The notes: generated from the letters alone by a model not told the origin. A stretch of DNA of 64,000 nt from Punica granatum (GCF_007655135.1 NC_045130.1:39614605-39678604), one strand, 5' to 3'; counted from the first letter of the stretch, positions 24,855-37,376 are shown. Program-made: numbers and translations.

Positions 24855-24971
24855 CCACGTGGGAATGAGGCTGTCGGGGGGGCCAACGGCGAGCGCGGGA
24901 ACACACACGGGTGACTGCGATCTGACGTGGACACGTTTGACGCGGCCCCCACACGTAACCGCTTGACGTGT
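24855..24971 (-). promoter_or_regulatory. ABRE/G-box-like ACGT cluster upstream of TPP
   Basis: Within about 120 bp there are five ACGT cores: palindromic CCACGTGG (24855-24862), TGACGTGG (24923-24930), ACACGT (24931-24936), CACACGTAA (about 24950) and TGACGTGT (about 24965). The stretch is GC-rich in an AT-rich neighbourhood. Such cores bind bZIP and bHLH factors and, when clustered, often give ABA, light or stress response. They lie about 0.4-0.5 kb before the putative TPP start. The link to TPP is inferred. Confidence 0.5.
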
Positions 24972-24979
24972 TCCCGCAT

Positions 24980-27840
24980 CGGTCGGCGCTCTCGGTTTCC
25001 TTTTCCACCTAAATGTACTAAGAATTCTCGAAAACCTGCAAAAAAAAATATGGTGCTTTACTTTCCCGCCATATGTAATGTAATACATTGATAATAATAT
25101 ACGAAAACTCGGTTGGCTACTCATAGGTTTTTAGCAAATTAAGGTTGTGTTTAATTTTATAGATGAGTTTTGGTTTTAATTGGTTTGTAATGATTATGTT
25201 ATTGAATTATGAAAAAAAAATGTGAAGATGTAATGAATAGTTGAGAGAATATAATGATTTTACTGTTAAATTGTGAAAAAAGAACTGAATAGTTGAGAGA
25301 AAATAATGATTGTGTTGTTGAATTATGTAAAAAAGTAATAAATAGTTGAGAGAATTTAGTATTAAAATTTGAATTGAATGGTTAAAAAATTTGAAGAAAA
25401 ATAAAAAAGTAATAATTGTGTTATTGAATTGAAGATAAGTGGATTAGAGTTAAAAAAAAAATTTTGAATACCAAACGGATCCTAAGTTGGTAATGGTCGG
25501 TCAAGAAAAATGAAATTGGCAAATTCTCTTTTCAAAGTCGGGAAAGTTGAGCAAAGTTAGGTGCGGGAAATATACTCTTCAAAAGTTTTCGGCTAAAGTT
25601 TATTTACTCTTTGAAAAATTGAATTAAAAATCTTTGTGAAGTTGACCAGGGTATAGTTGATTCGGTGGGTAGCTAGTAGCGTCATTACACAGGTTTGTCG
25701 CAACACAAATAGGTTTCACGTGTTTAAACTCAATTTTCAATCGGCCATATTTAGTTCTTATTCAATGGTGATTGCCAATATAAGACGAAAAAGGTGGGGA
25801 AATTGCGTAATTCTGACGTGTGTATGAGTGATTTCTACGTGGAAATTACGTGTAGTCGAGCAGCGTTCTTTCCTGTCCGAACTCTCAGCTACGACTAGGT
25901 TGGCCATAAGCTGTTTGGCTCGGTCAAAGATTTTGAAAAGGATAGAAAAAAAAATCCCAAAAAAATAGAAAGAGACAAAAAGAAATCGTAAGTGATTAAG
26001 GAGGGAAAAATGAAGTTAATTAATTAATAATTAATTATTTAAGTTTTGTTTGCGAGTGTTGTTACTGATGAAAAAGTACTGAAATAAAAATAAGTATTGA
26101 TTTTAAAGTAATTTAAAGTGTTTGGAAAACACTAATTCAAAACTTAACGGATTTTATAAACACATATTAACATACTTGAGAAAATCACGTTTGCAATCAC
26201 AATTTCGACTCAAATTATAATTTTAAAAACTCTTAATTAAAAGAAAAAAATTATTATAAAATCTCATATCGCGCTCTCAAATCAACGCATAATCATTTTA
26301 ACGGGTGGGAGAGGAGGGAAAACAATGATCACGGGCCCACTGACAGTTAGTGAAAATGAAAATCTTTCTGCTCTGCATCTTTCCTTTATTAGGAAAGGAG
26401 CGCACCTCAGAAACTTCGTTTTTCAACTCAGACCGACGTGCTTGGTAGGTGCCGTTGACCTTGACCGCCGGGCTCATCAAAATGCCTCAATTTTCTTTTC
26501 TTCGTTCCGAAGTAAAGGTTTGCGTTTAAGATTCTCTTCGGACATGTACATATATATATATATATACAGACCATGTCCAAGTATTTTCTTAACTATATAA
26601 TAAAATTGGTGGTTTTTGCACCAACAGATAGGTTAGGTGAAGACGAACTCAATTGACACTCGTATTCCAACTCTTAATACAGTATCTTAATACCAATTAC
26701 CAATCTTATTTGAAGTCAACCCCCCCGCCCTCCCGCCGAGATGTCTTTTGGTTTGGTGTATATGTAATTATACCTTTTTTAATTAATTAATGTTTACTAT
26801 CGTTTATGATTGGCGGCGATGGAAGTTTTCCTTGATAAGAACAGTTCAATGTATCGGGACATCGGTGGATTTCTCTTTTTTGCTTGAAACGTTGGTGGAT
26901 TTTCTGAATGATTGAAACTCGATAAATAATAACAGAAATCAAAGTGCACGCGATGGAACAAAAAAGGCAGGCAAATCCCTACAAAGACGTCGTTGGGGGA
27001 TGTTAGCTGGCTGCCACCGTGACTGACCCATTGAATGAATGGGACGGGATTTTAGTCTATGGAATGAGTGAAAGGGCTCGTTTAATTTTGATCCTTAAGA
27101 AGACGCTCCTTCTATTCCAATTGGGCCAAAACAAAGAGATGCTATAGATCGTGTACCTGTGTGTTTTGCTTATGGATTAAAAACCTCAGTTCTTCAAACT
27201 GAAGATCGAAAAATTTGGTATTGATTATAGACGATACCGATGAACATTTTTCCGGTATCTACAACAGAAACCTGCTGTAACACTGGATACCATTGTCTCT
27301 GTGGGCCGACCTTCATTGCCGTTTCATCTAATTGATTTGTCCTCGTGTTCCTCATGCCAGCCAGTTTAACAGTGACCTTCGCATAAGATCCGCGTTGGAA
27401 GAGTCTTGCCACAAAGCCCGCTCAAGGATCATTTGTCTACAAGCCGACTCAGAGGCCATCCAAGGCCAAGGCAGGGCAGTCTTGATTGTGGCCAATATGG
27501 GCCCATTACTACTTCATCTTTGCGACGGGCCCTCGATTTCTTCCACGTTTATGTAATGGCCATTTAATGGATTGCTGATCCAAAACGAAACCCAAGGAAA
27601 AGAGGAAAGATAACTATTAACCAGAGAATATGATGATGGCAACAAGTTCGCATAGCAAAAAGGCTTCACCTTATTCGATACCTATAATTTAGCCCTCACC
27701 TATAGTCAGGACATCAACGAGACTTGCCACTGCAAAATCACTGCCAAACCCGGTTTGCCACCATTTACATAAACGTCTTGGAGACGAAAGAAAGAAAAAT
27801 CACTCCATGAGCACAAAATCATGTTTTGTAAGGACCTGAG
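24980..27840. other. Intergenic between TPP and BAG7
   Basis: No gene is supported. The stretch includes an AT-rich dispersed element (25130-25492), an (AT)n tract near 26550 and many short unsupported frames. Frames at 27194-27412 and 27332-27556 have no recognisable motif. Confidence 0.55.
25130..25492. repeat. AT-rich dispersed element, copy with ATACCAAACGGAT end
   Basis: It opens with GGTTGTGTTTAATTTTATAG and closes with TTTGAATACCAAACGGATCC. Inside, the word ATTGTGTTATTGAATTATG or a close form recurs four times with GTTGAGAGAA between. The same words, often on the other strand (CAATAACACAATCATTA), occur at 38.9-39.5 and 48.8-49.1 kb. A non-autonomous, repetitive element is likely. Confidence 0.55.
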
Positions 27841-28156
27841 AATGATCTTGTACCACCCGTCTGGGGTTCTCTCAGAAGAGCACTTCACGATCAAGACAAA
27901 TAGTGTCCGTAGAAGGGCAGCATGCTCCCTGCCAGTGGAATATGGAAAATGCAGGACGGAGCTCCCTTACATTATTAAACCTCAGAGGGACGTCGTGGTG
28001 CATTGCTTTTCTCTTCCTGATCAAGCATCGTTTGGAAGAACATCTCACGATTCAAGATGGGACTGGCATACGACAAACATTGTCCATAGAATGAAGAGCA
28101 GCGTTATCTCTGGCAGTGAAATACGGAAACGGAAACGTAAACCTTGGCTCACGTTC
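27841..28156 (-). pseudogene. Diverged duplicate of the 3' end of the BAG7 gene
   Basis: On the minus strand, MLDQEEKS...SEV followed by two stops (about 28030-27975) mirrors the real BAG7 C-terminus MLDQDEKS...SEV plus stop (28200-28157). Homology continues into the 3' flank: CATTTTCCATATTCCACTGGCAGG in one matches CGTTTCCGTATTTCACTGCCAG in the other. The offset is about 176 bp. Only the last codons and 3' flank are duplicated, so the copy is not a gene. It may have no effect, or may serve as a second 3' end region. Confidence 0.6.
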
Positions 28157-30259
28157 TTAGACCTCAGAAGTGCTGGTGGTGCTCTTTTCATCCTGGTCAA
28201 GCATCCTCACAATCTGGGCAACCCCATCGGCAACCTCCTTTTTGACATGGCCATCAGGGACGTCAAACATCCTCCTCCTCCGGATGGCAAGATATTTATC
28301 TAGAGGCTGCGGGTCCACCACATCAAGCATCGCTTCCAACTCATCTGTCATTGACTTCTTTGCAGCTCGCACCATTAGATCAACACCCTGGGAGCTTAAG
28401 GCCATGTTAAAGGACATAACAACCAACATGCATTTGTCTCCTAGGCTCCTAGCTCTGTAAATGATGTAAGAAAGCACAAGAGGGTGGATTCTAAGTGCTA
28501 AACATCTGTCTAAGGGAGATGATAAGTCATATTTCCTATCAGAGCAAAGTGTTACCAGTTGTCCTTGTCAACACTTCAAATGAGCAAGAGCTTACGACTG
28601 GCACCGACTAATTCCCTATCTCGATTATTCCCATTGCATATACAAACATAAATCCAGAATAACAGCAACGAGCATCTTCTCCGGCCAGGTTGTAACTAAT
28701 TGAACAAAATGAATCAAGACACGCATTATATTACCTCAATGGCATCGACAGTGAGCAGAACAACAATGATCCTCTCAGCAAACCTTTGACGCTCCTCTGC
28801 ATCGTGAGCTATCCGGCTGCGGTAAGTGAAATTATTGAACAATGCCCTGACTTCCTTTAACTTGGTTTTGGCTACTGCTAACTCTCTGAGGGCACGGAGT
28901 GCCTGTGATCTACGAAGCAGATAGGCTTTAAAGCTCATCTGGATCATAGATGCAGCATCTTGAGGGGACAGCTCCTTCTTCTTTCCCCTAGCCCTTTGGG
29001 CAACTCCAGTTCTCTTGGCAAAGGCCTAAATCATTTCAATCCCAAAAGCAAGGGTCATCAACTTCAACTTGCCACAAACAGAATTCAACACACTTAATAT
29101 TTAACAAATCAAAGACAAGAACATCGAATATGCGCGACGGCAGCTCAAACAGAAACAGAACAAAAGAGGGCTTGTCAAAATGGGATATTTCTCAACTTAG
29201 ATTGTCTAACAGCAATAGCACACTACCGTAGACAGAACCCATACTCCAACCACCACCACAAGATCTGTAAAAATACAAATGGGGAAGATCAACTTTTCGA
29301 TCTCATCTCCAAGTGAAGATACAGAATGTTCCGCTTCTGCCATGAACAATCAACTGTTGGATCAGCTGAACTCAAATTGCAGATCAACATGCAGCATCAA
29401 GAAAAATGACATCTTTATGAATCAATAACAAAGTCATTGTCACCAATTCCGGAGATTCATAGCATTAGCCAAGTGATGGGGAACTAAAGAACCTATTCGA
29501 CAGATATAAGCATACAGAACAGGGTTTTTAACCAGTGAGCTCCCCCACCTGTCTCAGGACCACAGCTCCATGATGGTTAAGCTCTTCAATTTCCACCAAA
29601 CGAGTGGCACACTCCCCCTTCTTCAACTTCTTCTCTTCTTTCTTCTTCCCCTTCAATGGTTTGCAATGATAGGCTCCATCGCCAGTCGATGATTTCCATG
29701 TGTAGGTCCGCTTGATCGGTCCGTCTTCTCCCTTCTCCTTGATCTCAGCAGTCCACTTATAGCTCTTCCCACCTTTAAGGTTGTGATGATGGTGATGATA
29801 GTGCTTCTTCTTCTCCTCCTTCCCTTGATTGATCTCCGCCACCCACTTATACTTCCTGTCGGCGTGCCTCCCCTCCACCTCCGCCGTCCAAGTGTACTTC
29901 CGGCCTCCGGTCATCCCGGCATTGTGCAGGCGGTCAAACCTCGACCCGAGGACCTCGACTCGGTCGCACAAGGTCTGCAAGTAGGAGTCAGCTCCAACTC
30001 GCCGGCGGATCCTCCCGTACGACCAAACGGGAGCTGGTTTCTCAGCTTGGATCAAGTCCGTGAGGGCGTCGAAGAACTCGAATGCTTCAGGCTGAGGGCT
30101 CAGGTGATCAAGAGCGAAGCAGACATCAAGAGGGTCTTTGAGAAACGAGGGGGACGCAATGGTGGTTGTTGGGACGAAAATGGACGTCTCGGCGAGAAAA
30201 GGAAATGCCGGGCAGAAGGGGTCCAGTTCCATCATGTCGACTCGCCTGAGCAGACTCAT
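28157..30259 (-). CDS. BAG7: BAG-family co-chaperone, BAG7-type
   Basis: Three exons (29549-30259, 28735-29025, 28157-28387) join in frame to 410 residues. Order of parts: an N-terminal region (LDPFCPAFPF, then a helical LCDRVEVLGSRFDRL segment), four short repeats of the form KYTWTAE (about residues 130-210) that are typical of BAG7, a basic run with a six-histidine stretch (HYHHHHHN), an IQ motif (SMIQMSFKAYLLRRSQALR, about 263-281) and a BAG domain (about 282-370). BAG domains bind the ATPase domain of Hsp70/BiP; the IQ motif binds calmodulin. Arabidopsis BAG7 is an ER protein of the unfolded-protein and heat response. The start is the first ATG in the frame. The long open frame on the opposite strand (29783-30535) is a shadow. 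Confidence 0.93.
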
Positions 30260-30536
30260 AGCTCCGGTGAGCTGAGCCGGCACAGATTCGGATTCGTCGA
30301 GCCTGCGTCGGAGGAAGCAGAGGATCAAAGCGGAGACCTTTCACGAAATGAGAAGCAGAGGAGACAGCAAGGGCGAAAACAGGCAATGTTGTTGCAGAGA
30401 GACAAAGGACGAGAAGATAAACATGGAAGGGACGGCCGAAGGTCGGTCAAAGGCAGGCAAATCTCCCCTTTAACGTCGTTCGAGTGGGTTTGTTCCGTTC
30501 CGTCCACTTCGTTCGCCAGCATAATACTCCAGTAAA

Positions 30537-31708
30537 ATGCAGTTTGCCTCAATTTTTTGATTTAGTTGCAAAGTGTCCCCGTAGTTTTAACTATTTGCAC
30601 TAAAGTCCCAACCTACTTAGAAAGAAGCAAAATGAATCCTCAATTACTTTTTCCAATCATTTTCCCGGCCAAAATAAGATACTTCTAATTAATTACTTTC
30701 AAGTTTTAAAATATTTCAAAAATTAGAAAATAAAAGGAGACGAGGGCCATGGTGGCTTTCTGCCCAATCACCATCCCCCAAGGGAGGGCGTCGAATGACA
30801 CTCAGGTGATCAGCGACCTCGTCTGGGGTGGTGGAGACTAGAGGTGAGTCACCATCTCCGCTTTCTCTCCCTGAACTCTCTCTCGTGAACCTTCCCAAAG
30901 AATGAATCCACGCAAAGAAAGCTATGTCAAAGGACTCAATGTCCATTATCCAGGGGCAGTTATTAGAAGAAAACCTCAAATAAAGATGGGCCTGAGAGGG
31001 AAGCAGGTGAGAAGGAAGCCAAAGTGTAATGCTTTATACTACTGCCGCTCCCATTTATTAATGATTTGCATGCCTCTGGGGAACTTGAGTTAATCGATTA
31101 ACAACAGCAGTTTGAATATTCAATTTTTGATCTGTTGCTCGAATGTCATTTATAATGAATTTTGGACGCTTGCACGAAATATCAATTACTGGTTACTCTG
31201 TGTCTTATTTAATAAAGACAATCACTACGAAGGGAATGAAGTAGAAGTCAACAAATTCTCCTGATAGACATTGATGGGACAGAAATAGAAACAACAAAGT
31301 ACACCATTTTATCATCGTCATCCACCTTGAGAAAAGACCTGGGGAGAGGAAAGGGCGGTGGAGCCACCGGTCACCACTGCCCCAGGCGTGGGTGCTACTC
31401 ACCTTAGAGGCCTCTAGTGACTCGCCTTGGGCAGTGGTGGCCGAGTGACGAACCACTTCGCCCACTTCCCCCTCCTCCTTCTCTAGTTATGTGGACATTC
31501 TTTTTCTTCTTTACTGTCAAGTTTTTAATTATTGAAATATTTTATAAATTTTGAAGTTAATAAATGAACAATAAATTATTTTGGCAGGAAAAGTGAGCAG
31601 AAAAGTAATCGATGGCGCATTTTGCTTCTCCTCAAGTAGGCAGGGATTCAGTATAAATTTTTAAAAATGAGGAGGCACTTCGCAATTAAATGAGGGCAAA
31701 TTTGCATC
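30537..31708. mobile_element. Non-autonomous long-TIR element (Mutator-like?), copy 1
   Basis: The left arm (about 30537-30725) and right arm (about 31505-31708) are imperfect inverted copies of each other, about 190-200 bp each. Matching words include GCAAAATGAATCCTCAATTA with its partner near 31600, CATTTTGCTTCT, and the ends TGCAGTTTGCCTC versus GGGCAAATTTGCA. The middle (30.73-31.5 kb) is GC-richer, has no transposase and no recognised protein. It lies about 280 bp upstream of the BAG7 start codon, so it may touch the BAG7 promoter. A clear target-site duplication was not found and the exact ends are uncertain. Confidence 0.7.
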
Positions 31709-32939
31709 TAATATATTTAATTAATAACCTTGAGGATGGGATGGGAGAGAGGAATATCTTGACGTAGATGGCCATCTTGTCGTGTCGTGTCGTGTGGGCG
31801 TCTAATTACGGCCTTGTTTATGATTCGGCGGGGCAAATGGGACCTGCAGTGCATGACCAGCTGCAGTCACCGATACCATTCACCAAGCTGATCCAGATGT
31901 GGGCCATCAAGGGCTCATGAGCCGTCATGTGGGCATTTTAGTTATCGGGGCTCCATTTGGGTTACTAGGTTAGCCTCACTGTTCTCTCTATCGCCGGGGC
32001 CTACACTGATTTTTCATGCGAAGGCTGCCCCTTCTTTCTGCAGAGAGACAACTCCACTGGCTAAGGTTCTGGGCCATTAAGTTGGTCCACATCGATTGAA
32101 AGCTCCGATGTTACGCAGTGGTGCACGCATCCAATCCATCATTCTTCACATTCTTCCTATGCCAGCCTTTACATCCAACGTATTTTGCAAAATTATTATA
32201 TTATATCTCAAATCTTTCTTTCTACTTAGCATTAATGAGATAGGACTAATTGTGTACTAATCCATATATATCAGATGAAATTGAGAACATATTAGATGAA
32301 TCACGCATGCCTTTTTCGTTGTAGCATAAGGATTGACATGCCGTGAGATTGTATCTTCGTTCTCTCTCTATTTTTTTCTTATTGGACAAACCAGGCATTT
32401 TTTTTTCTTCGAATTCATGTGAAAGCAGAAAATCCACATTAGAAGAGTTTTACCTCTTAATGGGTCGACCCGGCTCGATTGGATTAATCGGGACCTAATT
32501 GGACTTCCGGATACTAGGGTCCACACCGAAAAAGTGAAGGGAAGAAGAAAGACAGGGAGATATCTCATTGAAATGGAATGCATTCAATGCATGAGATCTT
32601 CTTGAGCTTCCTCCAAGCTACATAAGTTCACACCATATAGACAGAGAGATTAGATGTCCATTACAATCCATGTATGACCGACAACCATAAGAGCTGAAGA
32701 TGGTGAGGGTGGCAACCATGCCAAACCCGTCATCTCTGCGAGGCAGCATATAATTCCTTGAGCCCCGAGAACAGGCTCTGCTGGCAGGGATATCCTACAG
32801 TGCCACATGTATTGAGCGAAAAGGCACTTATGAGCATCTCAAAAAACCTGATAAGAGAGAGGTGTAAGTTCCGAGTGGATCGCTCCCGAGTTACAGCGAT
32901 TGCGCCCGTATTTGTTCTTGTGGATGAAGTTTTTAAACT
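31709..32939. other. Intergenic between the long-TIR element and the RING gene
   Basis: No gene is supported. It holds a SINE-like piece (about 32420-32530) related to 19160-19330. The last few hundred bases before 32940 should be the 3' UTR of the RING-CUE ligase gene, which is read from the minus strand. Confidence 0.55.
32420..32530 (+). repeat. SINE-like repeat copy (B)
   Basis: GAGTTTTACCTCTTAATGGG, GACCCGGCTCGATTGGATTAATCGGGA and GGACTTCCGG follow one another in the same order and spacing as the tail of the repeat at about 19225-19320. Only the 3' part of that repeat is seen here. Confidence 0.4.
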
Positions 32940-35900
32940 TCAGTTTTGGAGGAGATTATTTACAGTAACGGTAGCAGAATTTGTCTGCTGCAAATCCTGT
33001 CAGAAGGTCGAGGTGTAAGATGGATGCTAGATTGGATAATATGCACAAACCAAACGCATTTAATCATGTCACTGTAGAGACAGTACAAAAAAAAATTCGA
33101 CAAATTACCAGTATTATTACGCAGCAAGTGGGGCAACATATACCTGAAGAATCAACTCATCAGGAACATGAGGCAAAACCTCCCGAACTGCTTCAGCCAT
33201 TGCAATTAAGTGTGCAATATCATCATCCCGTGAAGCAGTCCTCAAATGTAAACCGCTAGGAAATCTGGCCCTGGCAGCAGCAGGAGGAGGAACAGTCGAT
33301 CCTGAAGCAGCAGCCTCAGATGGATTGAAAGGCCAAGGGCCCCAAGAATTATCTTCAACAGCCGTCTGGGAACCCATAGCTGCAAGATTCCTCATCATCA
33401 TCTGAACCCTATTGAGGCCAACAGGTCTGTTTCCCGTGGATGGGCTGGGCCCATCGACTCCCTGTGCGGACCAAGTGTTCCCCAGATTTGGTTCCCATCC
33501 TGCATTTCTTTAGAGCAAAAGGAAGTAATGGGTTAAAATTTGCAGGACCACAACCACCTCAACTAAAATCCCAAGCTGCTCGGGCGAGATGGGGGTTAAC
33601 AACTCCTGGCAGGTGCACGAGCTAAAAGACTAATGAAGGTCAACATGTGGGAGATGTATGAGCATTCACTAAGTGGGACTTGTATGAACATTCTAGAGAT
33701 TTCAAACCAAATCCAGAGTAAATCACCTGAAAGCTTCTTCCTAGATGAACGCATGATAACAAATTCACTACTAAAGGTTAAGTTTCAAATCTGTTGATAA
33801 TGAGTAATTTTAACAGCATACCAAGCTTCCAAGAAAGTCAAACAAAACACAGCAGTATAAGTCAGGAAAATACTTTCCTGGTCTGATCACAATTCAAATG
33901 GCTGAACAGGAAAACCAAATGAAGAAATATGCTATTGCCAGGTGAAGAACCAAACCTCCAAAGTCCGCCCTGAAAAGGGTTCTGCATCTGGCCAGGAATT
34001 GCGCCTATAGGAAGAGCAAGGCCAGGAGCATTTTGCCCATCAATTCCAAGACTTAACCTACGAGCAAGCTCTTCATCGGCAGGAACTTCCCTACTTGGAT
34101 TTGATGCAGTTTCTACTCCAGCAACAAATAGGGGCTTTCGACAAGTTGGACACGAGAAAACATCATTAAGACCTTGATCTAACCTGACATGAGAAATTAG
34201 TTTAATTCAGCACATAAGAAGAGGATATAATTATTGTACTGTGAGTGTATGAGGTATCAGAAGTACCACGATCTCAAGCAAGCGAGATGAAAGAGGTGCT
34301 TGCAATCTAGCCTCTTGGCCTTAGCCATAGGTTCCTGTAATAGAAAACCAATCATAGTAACTTAACTGGCAATCTCATAAGTTTCAGGCACCATTTGGTT
34401 CAAAAAGTAAAGGAAAAATAATGGGAACGAACAATCAGATTTCTTGGTGTTTGTGAAGGGCAAACACATGCTTTAATCCTAGAATTAAAATCCTGCTTAC
34501 TTCACCACCATCTTAGACCAAGTAACTCCACAAAGCCTGCTTGGCATATGAAAGCTCTGAGCACAGATAATAACTTTTATGTATAATTTAAATTTATTGT
34601 TAGGCTGCTAGCTACTCTATATTACCATTCTGTAGACCAAAATCTATTTTTTTTCATTTTATTGACTAATTACTAAATAAAGCTTTCTTTAAGCGAGTTA
34701 GATTAGTTTTGGAATTTTTTGCTACTAAGAGCAGTCTCGTGCTAATCATCTGATGCACGGATATCAGATCTTAATGCACCTACAGAAGGAATCATGCATA
34801 CCCGACAGATAGCACATTCATCATCATATGCTCGAAGCTCTTCGGCAGTGGCATCGGGAAGAGCAGCATGGAGTGTCCCTAAAGCCATTCTCAATTTGAT
34901 ATATCCCTTTATACGCTTTATCATTGCACTTAGCAAGGCCTGGTCATAACATAAAACTTCATCCATAAACAAAATGGTAACATGGGAATACAAAATTTAG
35001 AAAGTTTTGGATTGGAAAGGAAAACAAAACTGGAAAATGGTAGGAATATATTTACACGTATATTTAAGAATAGAACAGCATCCATTAATTGGAAAGCCAT
35101 CCCATGAAGCCACCAGATATGCAAATAATGGCCAAGTGCCATTAACAGGGTTGCCATGTCAAGAGTAAAGCCCAAGTTCCGGACAAGGAGTCCTTTCCAT
35201 TCACAGAATGAGCCTGCATTCCTAATCCTTAATTAGAATACAGAAACATCATTTATAATAAAAGAACTCTAATAGCACAAGGTTGCCAAGGTATTGGCAA
35301 AAGTAATGTAAAAATCATGTTCGTGATCCAGTTGAAGAGAGGAGTAAAATAAGAGAACCAGTGATAGAATTAATGTTTGGAAAGAAACATAGCATGCCCC
35401 TTAGCTAGACAAGCAAAAGTTCATCCATGAAACACAGCAAATATTAAAAGATTTGAATGTGAAGTGCCAAGATTGTATCCCTGTTGAAAACACTAATTAA
35501 ATTTAATGCTTCAATAGCAGAATAGAAACAGAAAAGGAAAGATGAGAAACCTAAGAAGCATCGAAAGCACACCATGCCTTGTCAAACTAAAGCCACGTAT
35601 TTAGTGTGCGGCAAAAGCACACCATACCTTGTCAAACTATTAAAATGATATAATACATAAAATATAAGAGAATTTTGATGACATTCCCATGCAGGAAGGA
35701 ATAGTACTGAGATTTATGAGAAGGAAAAACAGAACCTTAATATTATAAATTAGTATAATAGCAATATCAACTCCAGGAGAGAGTATCATATAATAAACTA
35801 ATCAGAAAGGAGGAAAAAAAATTGCGAACGGGGTTTAGTGATGAATAGAATAACACTTATTCCCCCCCCCCCCAAAAAAAAAAAAAAGAGTACTGCCAAA

Positions 35901-37376
35901 CACAAACAGATATGAACTGACTGACGCGGAAATGAATTTTAACAAGTAAATACTATAACTACCTGCAGCAGACGTATCAATGTACTTAAATATTCGACAG
36001 CTAGTACTTCCATCTCCCAGTGAATGCTGAAACCAGATATCGAGAAACTGGAAACCGTGAACCACAATGGCCTGAGAAGGAAATATTCCGTGCCAAGTGC
36101 CTTGTTAACTGCCTGATTGCAGCAATAATCTAGGAGTAATATGATAAGTATCAACAAAAAACATGCAAACTTTACCTGTAGCGTCTCAAAAACAATACTG
36201 AAAGGCTCAAAGAATAGCAACAGAAAGAGAGGTGCTCCAACTGTTCTGTAAATCATCAGACACAATCTTATCCTGTGAACATTGAAGAAAGTTCAACATC
36301 AGCTGATGATGTTTCAAGGACTGAAATTGCTAGATTTGGCAAGACCGTGGATACATGGTCTATCGTAAAATATTGCGTTATTTTTAACAAGATAAGAAGC
36401 CACATTCAAGCTCAGTGCAGTTAGTGCAAGAAATTTAACAATGTTCTGAGAGGAATGCTGTACCAGAAAAGATCCACAGCCAGAACAAAGAATAACACTG
36501 AGTAGACACGGAAGTATGTCCCCGGAGCTGTGGAAGGAGATGAGTTTAGTCGTTCAAGGCGATCCCTACCCAAAGCTTGAAACATCTACATGTTCATACA
36601 AATGAAGAATATTGCTCAGATCAAATGTGAACAAATAGATCCAAAAGAAAAAAGGGTTAAGCAGACCCATTACCTTTAGAGAACATAAAACAGTCAACCA
36701 GGTGGTCCATATGCCTGCTTGAAATAAAGTTGGCGGAATTATGAGTGGTAAAAATGTCCCCTGGAAGGCAAGATTGCCAATATGTTAAGTTCTAAAATAT
36801 ATCTGAATAAAAAGAAATACTATAATTAATAAAAATAATTAAGATGAGACCCTTATCTGATATACTGGCTAAGCATTGATAAGATTGACCATACGACATG
36901 TAGCAGAAAATATAAGATAAAGAATTTTTACTCAAATGAAATCAATTCCCTTTGGCTTTTACCTTGTACACAACATAATTTACTAGACGCTCCAACAATT
37001 TTCGGATTTCAGAAGAAGACAATTCCACAAAGAAAACAGTCTGCATCACCAGATCAACAGTTTATAGCTGTTAGTAAATCAACTATGAACTTCCAGGAAC
37101 CTACTAAAGAAAATCACATGTATTTACCTTGAGGCACAAAAGTAGCAAGCCAAATGCACTGAGAGCGAAATTTGCCAGCAAAAGAAGAGTGGTATAGGAA
37201 CTCGAGATCAGCTCAATCGCATGGTTGGCTTTTTCTGACTGTGCAATATACTCCGTGACTACTTCAGCTGGGATCAAGTCATAAAATGGCCATTGTGTCC
37301 ACCACTGAAGACCCACAAAGCTTATAACTGTGCAGATGCCCGAGACAGACAAAGAAGTGAAATAACTAGCACCCAT
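32940..37376 (-). CDS. RIN2/RIN3-type membrane RING-CUE E3 ubiquitin ligase (gp78/AMFR-like)
   Basis: Twelve coding exons (37128-37376, 36963-37040, 36674-36760, 36464-36585, 36176-36272, 35963-36071, 35056-35213, 34802-34939, 34267-34334, 33956-34183, 33144-33507, 32940-32996) join in frame to 584 residues; the Arabidopsis proteins are about 577. Residues 1-300 hold several hydrophobic segments and family words (YKGTFLPLIIPPTLFQ, MFQALGRDRLERLNSSP, GHYLHIWWLHG). The RING-H2 domain is CAIC (342-345), CKHLFHLAC (357-365), CPTC (380-383). A CUE-like ubiquitin-binding end covers about 545-584 (MAEAVREVLPHVPDE, DLQQTNS). RIN2 and RIN3 sit in the plasma membrane and help the RPM1-dependent defence response; the animal relative gp78 works in ER-associated degradation. 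The acceptor of exon 11 was placed at CTAAAG|AAATGC because the stronger-looking CAG 8 bp downstream breaks the frame. Confidence 0.95.
35564..35639. repeat. Short direct repeat in a RING-gene intron
   Basis: AAAGCACACCATGCCTTGTC and its near copy (ATACC for ATGCC) begin at 35564 and 35614, 50 bp apart, followed in both by AAACTA. It lies in the intron between exons 6 and 7. Confidence 0.85.

Noticed and set aside
29783..30535. 250-codon open frame on the plus strand
   Set aside because: It is antisense to BAG7 exon 1 and its leader, has no recognised motif, and follows from the GC-rich coding strand opposite.
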